From positions 31,407,989-31,471,988 of the forward strand of contig NC_092572.1 of assembly GCF_037975245.1 (NCBI RefSeq): 64,000 bases of DNA, read 5' to 3'. How positions within the stretch are numbered: the first letter of the stretch is position 1; each line of letters opens with the position of its first letter. Of this stretch, positions 23,401 to 36,850 are shown in pieces. Source of the DNA: Apostichopus japonicus. Lineage: Eukaryota; Echinodermata; Holothuroidea; Aspidochirotida; Stichopodidae. The notes below the pieces were generated by a model that was given only the letters and a program-made list of their open reading frames with translations, did no database searches and was not told the DNA's origin. Both the position numbers and the translations under genes were made by a program.

Positions 23401-26400
23401 CGACCTCAGCTTGACGTCCGGTGACCTGTATTAGTTTCTTTGATTATTTGAATTTTCGTGGCCATATTCAGATCTAAGCTGTCCATAAGCTGACTCCTCT
23501 GCAACCTGTGTGTGAAAAGTTATTATAGATCAAAGTTTCGTTTGGTTTTGTTAAAATTCTAAATAAGTATAGTTAGGATGATTCTCTCATATCAGATACC
23601 TGGTCTGCAACAGGTTCTGAATAGGACTAACGGTTGATTTGTGATATTTTGGGTAATAATATTGTGTGTGTACATCAAATCACATAACAATTTAGGACAG
23701 TGCCGCTCCCTTGTGAATATTCCTTACAAGCAAGGAACCATAGTGCCCTTGGGCTCTTGTTCATTCCTTGCCGAAGGCTGAAGGAATCTATGAGATGGTG
23801 ATGGCGTGTGTGTGTATGTATGTGTGCGTGTGGGTGTATTTGACACTTTGGCTCGTAAACATGATATCTCAAGAAGTTAAAGTTGGATGAACTTCAAACT
23901 TAGTGTGTGTAGCTCTTAGTGAGTAGATAATCCCAATTGTTTCTCATGGAGTTCAAGGGTCATTGAGGTCAACAGAGGTCAAATTTTGAAAAACTCTCTC
24001 ATTTGAGAGATCACTAGAGGTCATAGGCGGAAAACCTTGTAAACACGGTATCTCAAGATGTTAAAGATTCTACTTTTTAACTTGGACTGTAAATTGACGA
24101 AGGTGAGCAGATGATCCCTATTGTTTTACATTGAGGTCAATGATCAGCAAAATATCTCAAGGAGTACAAGTGTTTTTTTAACTTCAAACCTAGTATGTGG
24201 GTAGCCCTCAATGAGAAGATGTTCTCTATTTTTTTCATTGAGGGTCATTTGAGAGATCACCAGAGGTCATAGGCAGAAAACCTTGTAAACACGGTATCTC
24301 AAGAAGTTAAAGATGCTACTTTTTAGCTTGGACTGTAAATTGACGAAGGTGAGCAGATGATCCCTATTGTTCTACATGGAGGTCAATGGTCAGCAAAATA
24401 TCTCAAGGAGTACAAGTGTTTTTTAACTTCAAACCTAGTATGTGGGTAGCCCTCAATGAGAAGATGTTCTCTATTTTTTTCATTGAGGGTCATTTGAGAG
24501 ATCACCAGAGGTCATAGGCAGAAAACCTTGTAAACACGGTATCTCAAGAAGTTAAAGATGCTACTTTTTAGCTTGGACTGTAAATTGACGAAGGTGAGCA
24601 GATGATCCCTATTGTTCTACATGGAGGTCAATGGTCAGCAAAATATCTCAAGGAGTACAAGTGTTTTTTAACTTCAAACCTAGTATGTGGGTAGCCCTCA
24701 ATGAGAAGATGTTCTCTATTTTTTTCATTGAGGGTCATTTGAGAGATCACCAGAGGTCATAGGCAGAAAACCTTGTAAACACGGTATCTCAAGAAGTTAA
24801 AGATGCTACTTTTTAGCTTGGACTGTAAATTGACGAAGGTGAGCAGATGATCCCTATTGTTCTACATGGAGGTCAATGGTCAGCAAAATATCTCAAGGAG
24901 TACAAGTGTTTTTTAACTTCAAACCTAGTATGTGGGTAGCCCTCAATGAGAAGATGTTCTCTATTTTTTTCATGGAGGGTCATTTGAGAGATCACCAGAG
25001 GTCATAGGCGGAAAACCTGGTAAACACGGTATCTCAAGAAGTTAAAGATGCTACTTTTGAACTTGGACTGTAAATTGACGAAGGTGAGCAGATGATCCCT
25101 ATTGTTTTACAGTGAGGTCAATGGTCAGCAAAATATCTCAGGGAGTACAAGTGTTTTTTAACTTCAAACCTAGTATGTGGGTAGCCCTCAATGGGAAGGG
25201 GTTCTCTATTTTTTTCATGGAGGGTCATTTGAGAGATCACCAGAGGTCATAGGCGGAAAACCTGGTAAACACGGTATCTCAAGAAGTTAAAGATGCTACT
25301 TTTGAACTTGGACTGTAAATTGACGAAGGTGAGCAGATGATCCCTATTGTTTTACATTGAGGTCAATGGTCAGCAAAATATCTCAGGGAGTACAAGTGTT
25401 TTTTAACTTCAAACCTAGTATGTGGGTAGCCCTCAACGAGAAGATGTTCTCTATTTTGTCATGGAGGGTCATTTGAGAGATCACCAGCGGTCATAGGCGG
25501 AAAACCTTGTAAACACGGTATCTCAAGAAGTTAAAGATGCTACTTTTTAACTTGGACTGTAAATTGACGAAGGTAGGCAGATGATCCCTATTGTTTTACA
25601 TGGAGGTCAATGGTCATTTGGGGTCACCAGAGGTCAAAAGCTGAAAAACATGTAAAAACAATATCTCAAGAAGTAAAAGTTTCTTGAGCTTTAAACTTTG
25701 TTTCTCAATAGCCCTTGGTGAGAAGGTGATCCATATTGTTTTTCATGAGGTCAAAGTTCATTTGAGGTCACCAGAGGTCAAAGGCTGAAAACCTGGTAAA
25801 CACGACATCTCAAGAAGCAAACGTTGCTTCAACTTTAAACATTGTATGTTGATAGCCCTTGGTGAGCAGATGATCCCTATTGTTTTCCTTGGAGGTCAAG
25901 GTCTTTGAATGTCAAATGTTGGTTACAGTCAGAATTAATTTCATTATGCACAAGTGAATGTTGTTTGACCTTCGACCCTCTTTGCGTAGGTATGCATTAC
26001 TCAATTCTGCAAGACTTTCCATTTCTGCTCAGCATTCCAGCTCGTTAGAAATCTTGCATTCTTGCATTCAAATCTTGCATTCAAAGTTTCTTCTCATATT
26101 GGCAAGTGATCACTAAGTCACGTGTCTTTCTGGTTCCATCATATTTGTTTTGATTGTTGCTTTCGAGAAGTTCTGTCAGTTACCAGCAAATCTAAATTGA
26201 TAATTGTTTCTATTGCATTTATCTGGAATTATTTCTTCAACTAGATGGAGTTTAGACTACACAGTAGGAACTCTAATGAACCATCAGCAACAAAAGCAGT
26301 TAAAGGTGTGTCTAGCTTAAAATTATTTATTTTAAACATTATGATTCACAGTATCAAGGAGATAGTTAGTGGAATCACTCTTTTTTAGAGAAGGGATCAT

Positions 26401-29400
26401 GATTGACTTATTGAAATTGAGTTAAGAAGAGTTTTACAAAGTAAACATTTTATAAAATATAATTAAAAATGTAATTCTGTAGCAATGATGAATAATGGAA
26501 TAAAGTGAATAACAATGGTAGCACTAGCCTTTGACATAGTTTGTAGCTAAGTAGATAGGCTGAGATATGGCAATCTTCAAAGCTTGCAATCTTTGAGGAT
26601 ATAAAGATAGATCCTGACCTTAGTTTGGAACTATCCAGGTAGAAAAGGAATTTGGTCTTAGGTATCATTTTAACACTCACAGAGCCACATGTAGAGAACA
26701 CGCTTGAGCTGGTAAAGTAAATCAGAACAGTGTTAGTCTATGTGTGGTAACACCATAATTAGTGTGCTCCATAAGATTCATGCAAACATGCAATGGCACA
26801 TGACAATCTAGTTGGATCGAAGTGGAAAGGGAAAGTAACATTGTGTGACCTTTCCCTCTTATTCCACACTTCTATCATGCTCTGCGTTACCTAACATGAG
26901 CAGTTGAGATTGTTCATATTGCACAAGCTGGCTATTAACACATGTAGCACTGTATACTGACAGATATGATACCCTCTTTACCAGTTGCTAAACATTGTTT
27001 TATGATATCTTTGATGATGCCTGAACATACAATATCTGTGGGTCTCATACAGAACCATACATAAGGTGCACAGATGGTAAAGCTATGTCTTACTGTAATA
27101 CTCAGCAAGTTTATGGACTTGAATTTGCATAATTTATGAAAGCTAATGCATTAAATTAATAATAAGGTCAATGACTCAATAAGAAGTTGTACTGACCATG
27201 GAGCTTAAATGACACACTTTCAAGAACAACTAAAAATACTTTTAATATTGAGGCAACAGTGCATGATACTAGACTACACTGATTGATGTTAAAACTATAT
27301 AATTGTTGATTACTGGCATGTTTGTTTTCTAACTAATTTGTGGTGCTATTCATGATATTCTCTTTACACTCATCTAAAGATATTGACTTGGACACATCTC
27401 TTAGCATACAATCTTTGGTTAACAAGGAAGGAGGGATTCTAGAGATACCAGGGACTGGCGTTAGACTAGAGATTCCTTGTGGTGCTATTGATCAGGAATG
27501 CTTGATCCAGATGAGAATCATACCAATCAGTTTTCAAGAAGAGTCTAACTCATCATTTACCAGTAACTCAACAGTAGTAGTGGAACTTCTTCCTGATAAT
27601 CTGAAGTTACATCAGTTAGCAAAACTCACCCTGCCTCACTGTCTGCAGTTGAAGAACACTGGTGAACGTAAAGCCATGGTGTACAGCAGTCACCATGCTA
27701 AAGGTACTCTATATATGTAGTGTAGGTACTCTGACTAAGCAGACATGGAAGAGACACCACACCCATAGTATACGTATACTGATGTATTGTTCATTCCTGG
27801 TATGCAGTATCTATCATACCTACCAAGACAATATTGGTGTCTATGTTGCCTTTAGTGTTGTCAACAGATAATTGACAGTGTGTTAGGTTTCATACTCGTG
27901 ATGCATGCAGCAGTCATCACATGAAGAAATATTTGCATGCTAAATGATTGTAAAATATTCTTTTTTACAACAAAGATATGCAGTACATATTTAAATGTGG
28001 CTAACTAATACAGCTGTCATCATTCCATACATGTTATAAAGCTGACTTTTAGAAATAATAGGAATATAACATGTCATCACAATATTACTTAGTAGGTGAA
28101 GATGTTAATGTAACCATCATAATGAAACATAACCATGTCTTTTGTGAAATTTTAACTCACTACAAGTACCACTGGGTTGCAAGCAAAATATTTCTTGGAA
28201 ATACTTTATAACCTTCTGCATTATCTGTAAAGTGTGTGCTTGAAAAGAAAGGAAAATTAAGAAATGACAATAAGAAATGACAGTATCAACTTTTCAGGCT
28301 CGTGCTGTCTTTTGTTTTGATTCAGGTTGTAAGCCAATGTGGAGACCAAAACCTAATGTTTTGTATCAGCTGAATGACACAAACTGTGTTATCTGGGTTG
28401 AAAGCTTTTCCTGGGAGACATGTGAGATTGATGGGAAAATTGTTGAATTTAAGAAGATCCAAGTCTATGCTGCTGGTAACCCGAACCCACTTTCTAAAAT
28501 AATACCCATACATGTTGGCTTCTACCCTAAACTGCCAGGTGAAAGACCGGTGAGTCAAAGTGAATGATTATCATTGTTGCAATAAATTGTCAGCTACATA
28601 TGTTTGTAATGTATATAATTGTGTTAATTAGAAGCCACTAACACGTAGTTTAAGTTATTTGCAATGTTATTTTATGATAAACACAAACCAACTTACAGTA
28701 CATACCACACTTATAGTGCAAACATCACTTTGCATGAGTATAATTATGATGCCCAAGTGCAAGTATGAGTACAGGAAGCATACATGTCGTAGGAGTATGA
28801 GTACAGATAAAACTGTGGTTCTGATTTACGTGATCTAATACTCATAAACATGTATGATGTTTAATCTCCTTGGTCAGAAGTTTGCAAAGGAAACTTGTTC
28901 TAGTTTGTCAGAAATTGATGGAAATCACTAGATCTTTTTGTACATTATCAAGATCTATTTTCCATTTGGAGAGAACTTGCAGGAGGGAACAAGAAAGGGA
29001 CACCAGGATGGGGGGGGGGGGGGAGGGGGTTCTGAGAGCAGTGCTCCCAAATTTGTGGTCCAAACAAGATATAACACCAATTAATAGTTTTATAGTATTA
29101 TTGTTTGTAACAACACGTAGTAACATGCGATTTAACAAGAAGCGAGTAATTAATACAAAGGATGAAGTAATTGGAAAATTAGACACCATCTTTAGTTAAC
29201 GACACCGAAAAGGTTACAGAAACACTATTAGTAAGCTACACTACAGTACAGTTGGTATAAAATATAGAGACTCTTTGTTTGGGAAAGAGGCAGTAGATTT
29301 TATGAAAAGTTGATAAGGGTGTGTACGTGTGTGCTGGTTGGGGGGGGGGGGGGGTTGTTTCGATTACTTGGAAGAGAAACATCTTTAATGGTGAAATCAG

Positions 29401-32400
29401 CCACACTGTGTGCATGCAAAAACATCTCAATGTTAGAGAATTTTACTCGAGGTAGAGGTTTTCACACTTGAGCAGTGTTTAAGAGATGCCATAGTGCATA
29501 CTTTTACAAGATTTTGGATTACACTTAATATTGTAATGATAATAATAATGATAACGATAACCATAATGATAATGATGTTCCATAATGAAGTGTACACTCA
29601 CTGTATGCAACATTTTGTGAAGTTGTTTGAAAATAAAATATATGCAGCAAATGTATCCATACAAGAATAGGGTTATTACTGCAGTCATAATAAATATGGA
29701 AATAGACGTGGGTGTTTGACTAAAAAAAGTATGATAACCAAGTCGTTAGTACAAGTAGTTAGTACAGTGAAGATTGGGAGTTTGTCAAATGTACTCATCT
29801 ATGAATACAGACTCTGGGAATACAAGCCTGGTACATAATGCTAACAATAACATCGTTGTTGTCAAACATCTTTTAACATAATCTGATATAAAGAATACCT
29901 CTGCTCTATTTGCTTACCTACATATTGATAGGCCTCAAGGTATATGGGCAAATCTGGTTTTAGCTCATAACATAGAAAAACTTGTTCATTCATACTTAGT
30001 AAAGATTCCTAAATCCTATTGGTCCATTCAGGTCAGCTGACCGTGGTTAATCCTGTGAGTAACGCACGGTAAAATTACGGGGCATCACTTTAATAAATTT
30101 TTGGTTATATGTAACCAAAAATGTTTTGTTTTATGATTCCCCCCCCCCCCCCACACAAATGGTAGTGTATGAATGAAGGGGTTAATCAACGGTCTAGTGG
30201 GCATTACTCACATGATTAATGCACTCCGGGTGTTAATGCTATCGATTAACCCCTTATTAACCAACATCAATGTCTCAAAATAATATCAATTAGGGATGCC
30301 ATTTAATAGAGATTGAATCACTTGCAAGTACTAGGTCTAAGCATCTTAATTTTACATTGATTTTTGTATTGCTATCTGTTTGTTTCATTAATACTTTGTT
30401 TGTTTTCCATTAAGAACAATTTGCGAATTTTGGAAGAAATTCCGTTCCTATTCCGGAAAGAGGGAAACTTGCCTTTGAAGATAATATTTAAGGAGGTAAA
30501 GCCAATGTCCTGGAAATATACAGGAGAGGAAAAAGTGAAGGTAATTGTCTTTTTCGTCTTTTCGCTAATTAACGCTGATTTAAATTTCATGTGTGCTTCG
30601 GAATGCCTGCACACTTAACCACCAGTCTGTGAAGATATCCAAGCTGTGTCCTTCTATGGGTTTCATAAACATTACACCTAAAGTATAGTAGGTGAAAGCT
30701 CATTTGGGATTAAGGGTTTGGGGTCCAAAGACAGAAACCTTTCAAATGCTTCTTCTCCAAGGGTTTCAATTCTAATCGGGATGAAGTTTATGAGAGTGGT
30801 TGGTTGATGACTGGGCCAAAAGGTTTTACAAGGATAAGGATGTTTCAGGAACTAATTAACTGAAAAGTGAAATATTTCCAAGTGAATCTTCTTATTTGGC
30901 GTGAATATCCGAGATGCTTGTTCAGATTATCAGCATCAGCACCCCCCACCCCTTGTGCATGCCACTGGGAGTTGGCACATGATCAGTACCGCAAAATATA
31001 AAAGGGCTTAATTTTTGCATGTCATGTTATAAAAAGAAGACATAAAGTTGGTTACATTACATAATTTCTCATAGTTTATCAATTTATCACATTGTACCAA
31101 TGCATTTTTGGTAGATAAGTTAAACCCAGTGGTCAAATTGTGCCCTAGTTTGATGCCAGTTAAATGGAAATTATTTTCAAGGGATGGTTTTTGTAAAAAC
31201 TCTTAAGAAGGACTTGATTCAGTCAGTGACTAAGTTGATCTACATTATGAGTTTATTGTAAAGCAGTGGATAGATTCTGTCAATCAAAACAATTGCCTGC
31301 ACATATTTGGAGTTTTTGAGGGTAGGAAATGAGGCTGAGGTCAATTATTTGTAAGTGTAGCTAGATAATTTTACCTCCAAAGGAAGTATATACTTTGATA
31401 GTTTCATAAAGGCTTCCATAAAAGAAGAGGACAAACAGTAGTATCTCAAATTGGTTTATGTGATAACACAAAGATATCAAGGTGTTTGAAACTTGATAGT
31501 TTGTAAAATTTAGTAATTTTGCCAGTCTCACTTAGCAAGCTGGTATTTTTTATTAAGGGTAACAGAAACATAACTGTCACTTTAGAATAATAAATATTGG
31601 AGTTTAACATATTTAAAATAAAGAAACCTGCTTATTAGATAACTAACAACTAATTTCACTTTGCTGTAGACGATTCCTTTTATAAACGTAGCAGCTGTCG
31701 TGGACTGTCCGCGTTCATTTGTCTTTGAGAAGGTTGGAGAAGAAGATTGTTTTTTATTCTTTGGAGCTACTCAAGAAGATCAAAAAGATCCAGTAGATTT
31801 GATTGTCCAGTTCCAGGTTTGTGAACAATTATAGATTCATCTTGCTTTTAAATTATCACTTGACATCATTTATCAGCTTCCTATGTTAATTCTTTGACTT
31901 TTCTTGGTAAAGATACTCATATACTTAATTATAAAACTATTGAATATGTTCTGCCTCAGTGCATACACATCAGTGAAAACAGCAGATATTTTCATTCAGT
32001 AAGCCATGCTATGATCTAGATGCATAAGTTTGGTGTTTAACTACACATATTGTTATCCCATTCCAACCCCATCGTGTTATGGGAATGGGATATTGCACCC
32101 TATCAATCATTTTGGTTCCTTGCTGGAAGAAAAGGATCCTTTTCTGTCAGGTTGGTGTGTGTATGTATGTGTGTGTTTGGGTGTGTGGTTGGTTTGTGTG
32201 GCACTCTAGCTTTTAACATGATGTTACAAGATAGGTTACTTCTGCAGTTTTCAGATTTTGCACTTGGCTTCCCCATGATTAGTACAAGAATTGTCTTGTT
32301 TTTAGTGGAGGTCATTTGTAGTCAGCAGAGAACAAAATGTGAAATCTCAAATTTCCAGAACCTGAACATCAGAGGAGGTTATGTATGCATGGTAGGATAT

Positions 32401-35400
32401 CCATTTTTATTGTAAAAGTTTTAGAGAACTTGGAGTAGGTCACAGTTCATTAAGGTCACCAGGGATTAAAATTGGAATCCTTCATTCTGGAATCTTAAAT
32501 CCTTGTAAGCACATTTTCTTTAGAGTTTACAGTGATATTTCCTGTTTTACAGTTGACCTCTGGTGAACGCAAAGGACCCTCTGTACAGATTGATAGGATT
32601 CAACTTATGGGAAACTTCAGTTAAAAAAGTTTGCCTGACCTTATGTATCCTTTCAGTTGCACTCCAATTGTAAAGCTTGGTTGAATTTGCACAAGTACAA
32701 GAGTCCAAAGGTGAAAGGTGTTTTGAGGTCAACAGAAGTCAAATTATGAAAATCTTTTGAATTCACAAGTTGTAAAAACTTGCCTACTTGTCTGCAGTGT
32801 TACATTAAATATTCTCAATTGTGGCAAGTAAGGATTACTTATAAGCCCAATTATGGCTACTTGTTTACTTGTCAATATCGTAATACTCTGTTTCTAACCT
32901 CTTTCCAACAATTTTAATTGCAGGACGTTTCAGCATCATCCCTCTCAGGCATTCCTGTGCCATCACAGTCAGCAGATGTCTCACACTCAAAGAAGAGACG
33001 CTTTAATGAATATACAACTGCAGTGAGGGTAAAGTTCAGTATATTTGTCATCCCAGAATATCTTCCAAAATATTGATAATTTCGACTGTAAAACTATATT
33101 CTTATCAAACAGAAAAGCGAACCTGCAAAGTATTTATGACAAGTGACATTGACAATGTTGGATGTTGGAGTTGCTCATGTTGAATTAAATTTATCAAAAT
33201 TGTTATATTTGCATGAAATAAAAAAATGTTTCATATAAACAGGGTTGTACATGCACCATTTTCAAGAGGAATGTTGAATAATTTCAAGACCGACTTTTCT
33301 CTTTGTGGTATTGCCATGGTTAAGGATACATATAAATATATTGACTATAATTGGTTCTAGTAATGCAGCTGGAGGTCATTGATGCATGTCATCCAACCGC
33401 ACACCTGCATCACTTCACAAAAGTAACCTGTTGGTCCTTAACCATTGATGCGTTGAAATGCCTATACCTATATGCCTATGCCTATACCTATAGTATGTCT
33501 ACATAAGTTGCTTCCATTTTGGACTTTCAACTTCACTTAATTTAAGAAACATTAATTTGTGACTTGATTTGACTTGCAATAAAATCAAATGACTTGTGAT
33601 AGACTTGACTTGATGAAATAAAATTTACCTGTTACTTGACTTCAATTGAGAAAGTTTGACTGGTGTAAAGTAGTCAGAAACAAGTGACGTGGATACAACG
33701 CTGAATCACATCATCTAAAGTTAAAGCCCATATTTAACATATTTATTTATATTTTTCTTGTTTTCTGATACTAGGATGGAACGGAAGATACTGCAGCTAG
33801 CAGTTATGATAAATTAGTAGCTGCAAGACTATCTCAGTCACAGAAGAAGACTTGTGATGAAAGTCTAACTGTCAAACAACCCATGGAAAACATTGATCTA
33901 GAAGTCAGAACAGAAAGTCTCAGGGTAATAATTTACATAAACAAGACTCTGTTGTCCTGGAAGTAGTCTTTTAAGAGCATATAACACAAATTGGTGCTTA
34001 ACAGTTTGTCAATAATGGCCCTTAAGGCTTGCCTACTTTGAGGTTCAAGCTTCATGTTTTGCTTTCATATATTTCACCATGATTTATTTTTACTAAAATG
34101 CTTGCCATCTAGTACTGATGCTGTTTATGATACCTCAGTTTTATGAGGTATGTTCTTGCTGCAGTTAGATTTATGAGACTGAAATATTTCAATAGTGAGT
34201 GCAGTAACTTATAAAGATATTTGACAGCATTCGACCAAACCCTTACCAAACCGTGCCATGATTTCTGAATGAGCTTTAACAAACTAGAGTGCGTCAATAA
34301 AGATGATGACTGTGCGCCGCGCCTCCTGTAAACAATTTGTAATGTTCACAGCTGACACACATGTTTGCAATTTGTGCAAAAGAAGGATACAACTGGCAAC
34401 TGTTGGTTAACAAGTCAACTTTTGGAGATTGCATACAATAAATTATGCTAGATACTGAGCACAACGTTACACTTTTACAACCATTGTGCATAGATTTTAG
34501 TCTTTGGTCCAGCTTCAGTTTATTTGAGCAATATCAACTAAAGTCCGGTGTACTGCCTTGAATCAATATTTAATTTGCTATTCTGGTTATTGCCCTGTCC
34601 TACTACACAAGTTCTTTTGTTCTGCTGATTTCTATAATCACCTCTTCCCAAGTTCACACTCTTAACAAGAATAATAAACTTTCTTGTGCTATGACTTGCA
34701 TCTAGCAATTCAATATGGAAGAAACAATGGGCTTAATTGTGGCTACTAACTTAGCTTGTTTGCAAGTAAGCAAGTCTCTCATTGGCAAACACCTTGAACT
34801 AATATTTATATTGTACTCTGACAAGAGTAACTGCACAAGTATTTTGAATTTCTCTCCTACTGTCTAATTTATACCATCTTGTACTAGAGCAAGAATGAAA
34901 TATATGTTCCACTAACATGGTTAGTTTATTTCTTTACAAGTTCTGCAATATATCCTGCAACAAAGTTTCAGTTATTTTTTGCATTTTAAGATATATCTGC
35001 ATTGTCTTGATATACAATAGGCTGTGTGATTTCTGTATGCTATGTCAGGGCAGCACCCGCTCATATTTTAAAATCCTTCCTTTGCCTCTGCCCCTCCCAT
35101 TAAAGTCCATGCCCCTACCACAAACAGAAGAGAGAAATTTGGAATTTATATTTTTTTGTTACCCAACCTTCCACTATTAGCTATTTATGAGGACTTAAAT
35201 TATAGTCTAAGTATGCTTCTGACTGCACCATTTGACTTTTGTTATTTCATTTTTTGATTCCTTCCCAAAGTCAAAGTCCAAAAGCCTTGTAAACAACTCG
35301 CAAAGTAGAAGTTCGATGAACTCCATATAAAGCACAATGATGCATGCTATTGAGTAGAGGAGACCTCTTGTTTTTTGGTTCAAATGCCATTTGAGGTCAA

Positions 35401-36738
35401 CAGAGGTTAAAGTATAAAAAGTTTTGTAAGCTACTTAATTTCAGATAGTTAGTAGTAAAAATATTACAGCTGTATATAACTTGATCAACTACAGAATAGG
35501 TGAAAATTGTAGTTGGATGATTGTTGCCCCATAATGTGTAATACCTGCATTTAGCCAAAAAAATTATTACAGAGTTTATATCAACTACAGAATAACTTGA
35601 TCAACTACAGAATAGGTGAAAATTGTAGTTGGATGATTGTTGCCCCATAATGTGTACTACCTGCATTTAGCCAAAACAAATTATTACAGAGTTTACATTT
35701 CCCTCCGAAAGGTTACACATAGATTTCTCAAGGGTTGTTCTGTAAACCTGTGTTAATTTTTGAGCACAATATCTTCGACAAGTTGCATTCCTATATGTCA
35801 CTAACTGTGACAGGATTTGACCTTTACTCTTTTAAGTGACAGAGTCTTTCCACTTATGACACTGCTGTTGTCAACTTTCAAAAGATAATTACTTTGCATT
35901 GTCAGGTTATCTGAAACTTTTTTTCTGTTCTTCTAGTGTTTTTCTCTAGGACACATTTTCCTAAGTTGCTCTATCAATCAGGTGATTCCATATATGAACC
36001 TATACTCCAGCACACAAAATAAGGGGACACAAGTCTTATTGTGCTTATTTTGAATATGCTGTATGCCATTTGTGTGTGTGACAGATGGGGATGTGCACCA
36101 GTTGTAAATAGTTTAAACAAATTCCACACTACAAGCATATCTATACGTGCAAACTCCATCAGTGATCGCTTTGTCTGCAATCATGCAAGATAAAAAAAAT
36201 GCGCCCAGAACGAGGAAATTGCAAACAGTTTTGAAACAAATCACATGAGCATTGTGCGTGGCACACTGCCATTGCTTGTAGTTATGTGCAAGGGCTACAT
36301 GGTGCAATGTGCAACTAGGTCATGCATTGCGTATAAATTGAGTGTGCTACACACTTCGGTTGGGTGGTGACTCACAATTTGTCACCCATTTTTGTTTCGT
36401 AATGTTTCGATTTGCTCGTTCTGGGTCTGCACGCGTGCAAAGGACTTTCAAATTTGTACTTGGGAGAGGCGGTACAGTATATATTATTTTCATCACATCT
36501 GAGAGACATCTAGCTAGTGAGAACTTTTGGAGTTTTCCTTATTTATTCCGCAGTGTGGTCATGGAATTTTTGGCGAGTCTAGTCATTACCAGTGATTTTC
36601 CTGAACTAAGTCACGATATTATCTTAATGGGGGTGGGGGGGGGGACGGATGAATTCACAAACTCCTTTGAGTGACTCCACTCTTGGAATTTAGTGACTTA
36701 TGACCCGCTTGTTAAGTCGCAATATATATATACATATA

Positions 36739-36788
<50 letters not shown>

Positions 36789-36795
36789 CATATAC

Positions 36796-36850
<55 letters not shown>

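Noticed and set aside
24018-25620. CRISPR-like direct repeats
   Set aside because: Copies are head-to-tail 245-bp units without unique spacers in a eukaryotic intron. It is a satellite array.
26245-26305. Internal coding exon of the long NACHT transcript
   Set aside because: Entered in phase 1 it reaches TAG within four codons, and the direct junction 21918|27380 keeps the frame. Kept only as a possible alternative first exon.
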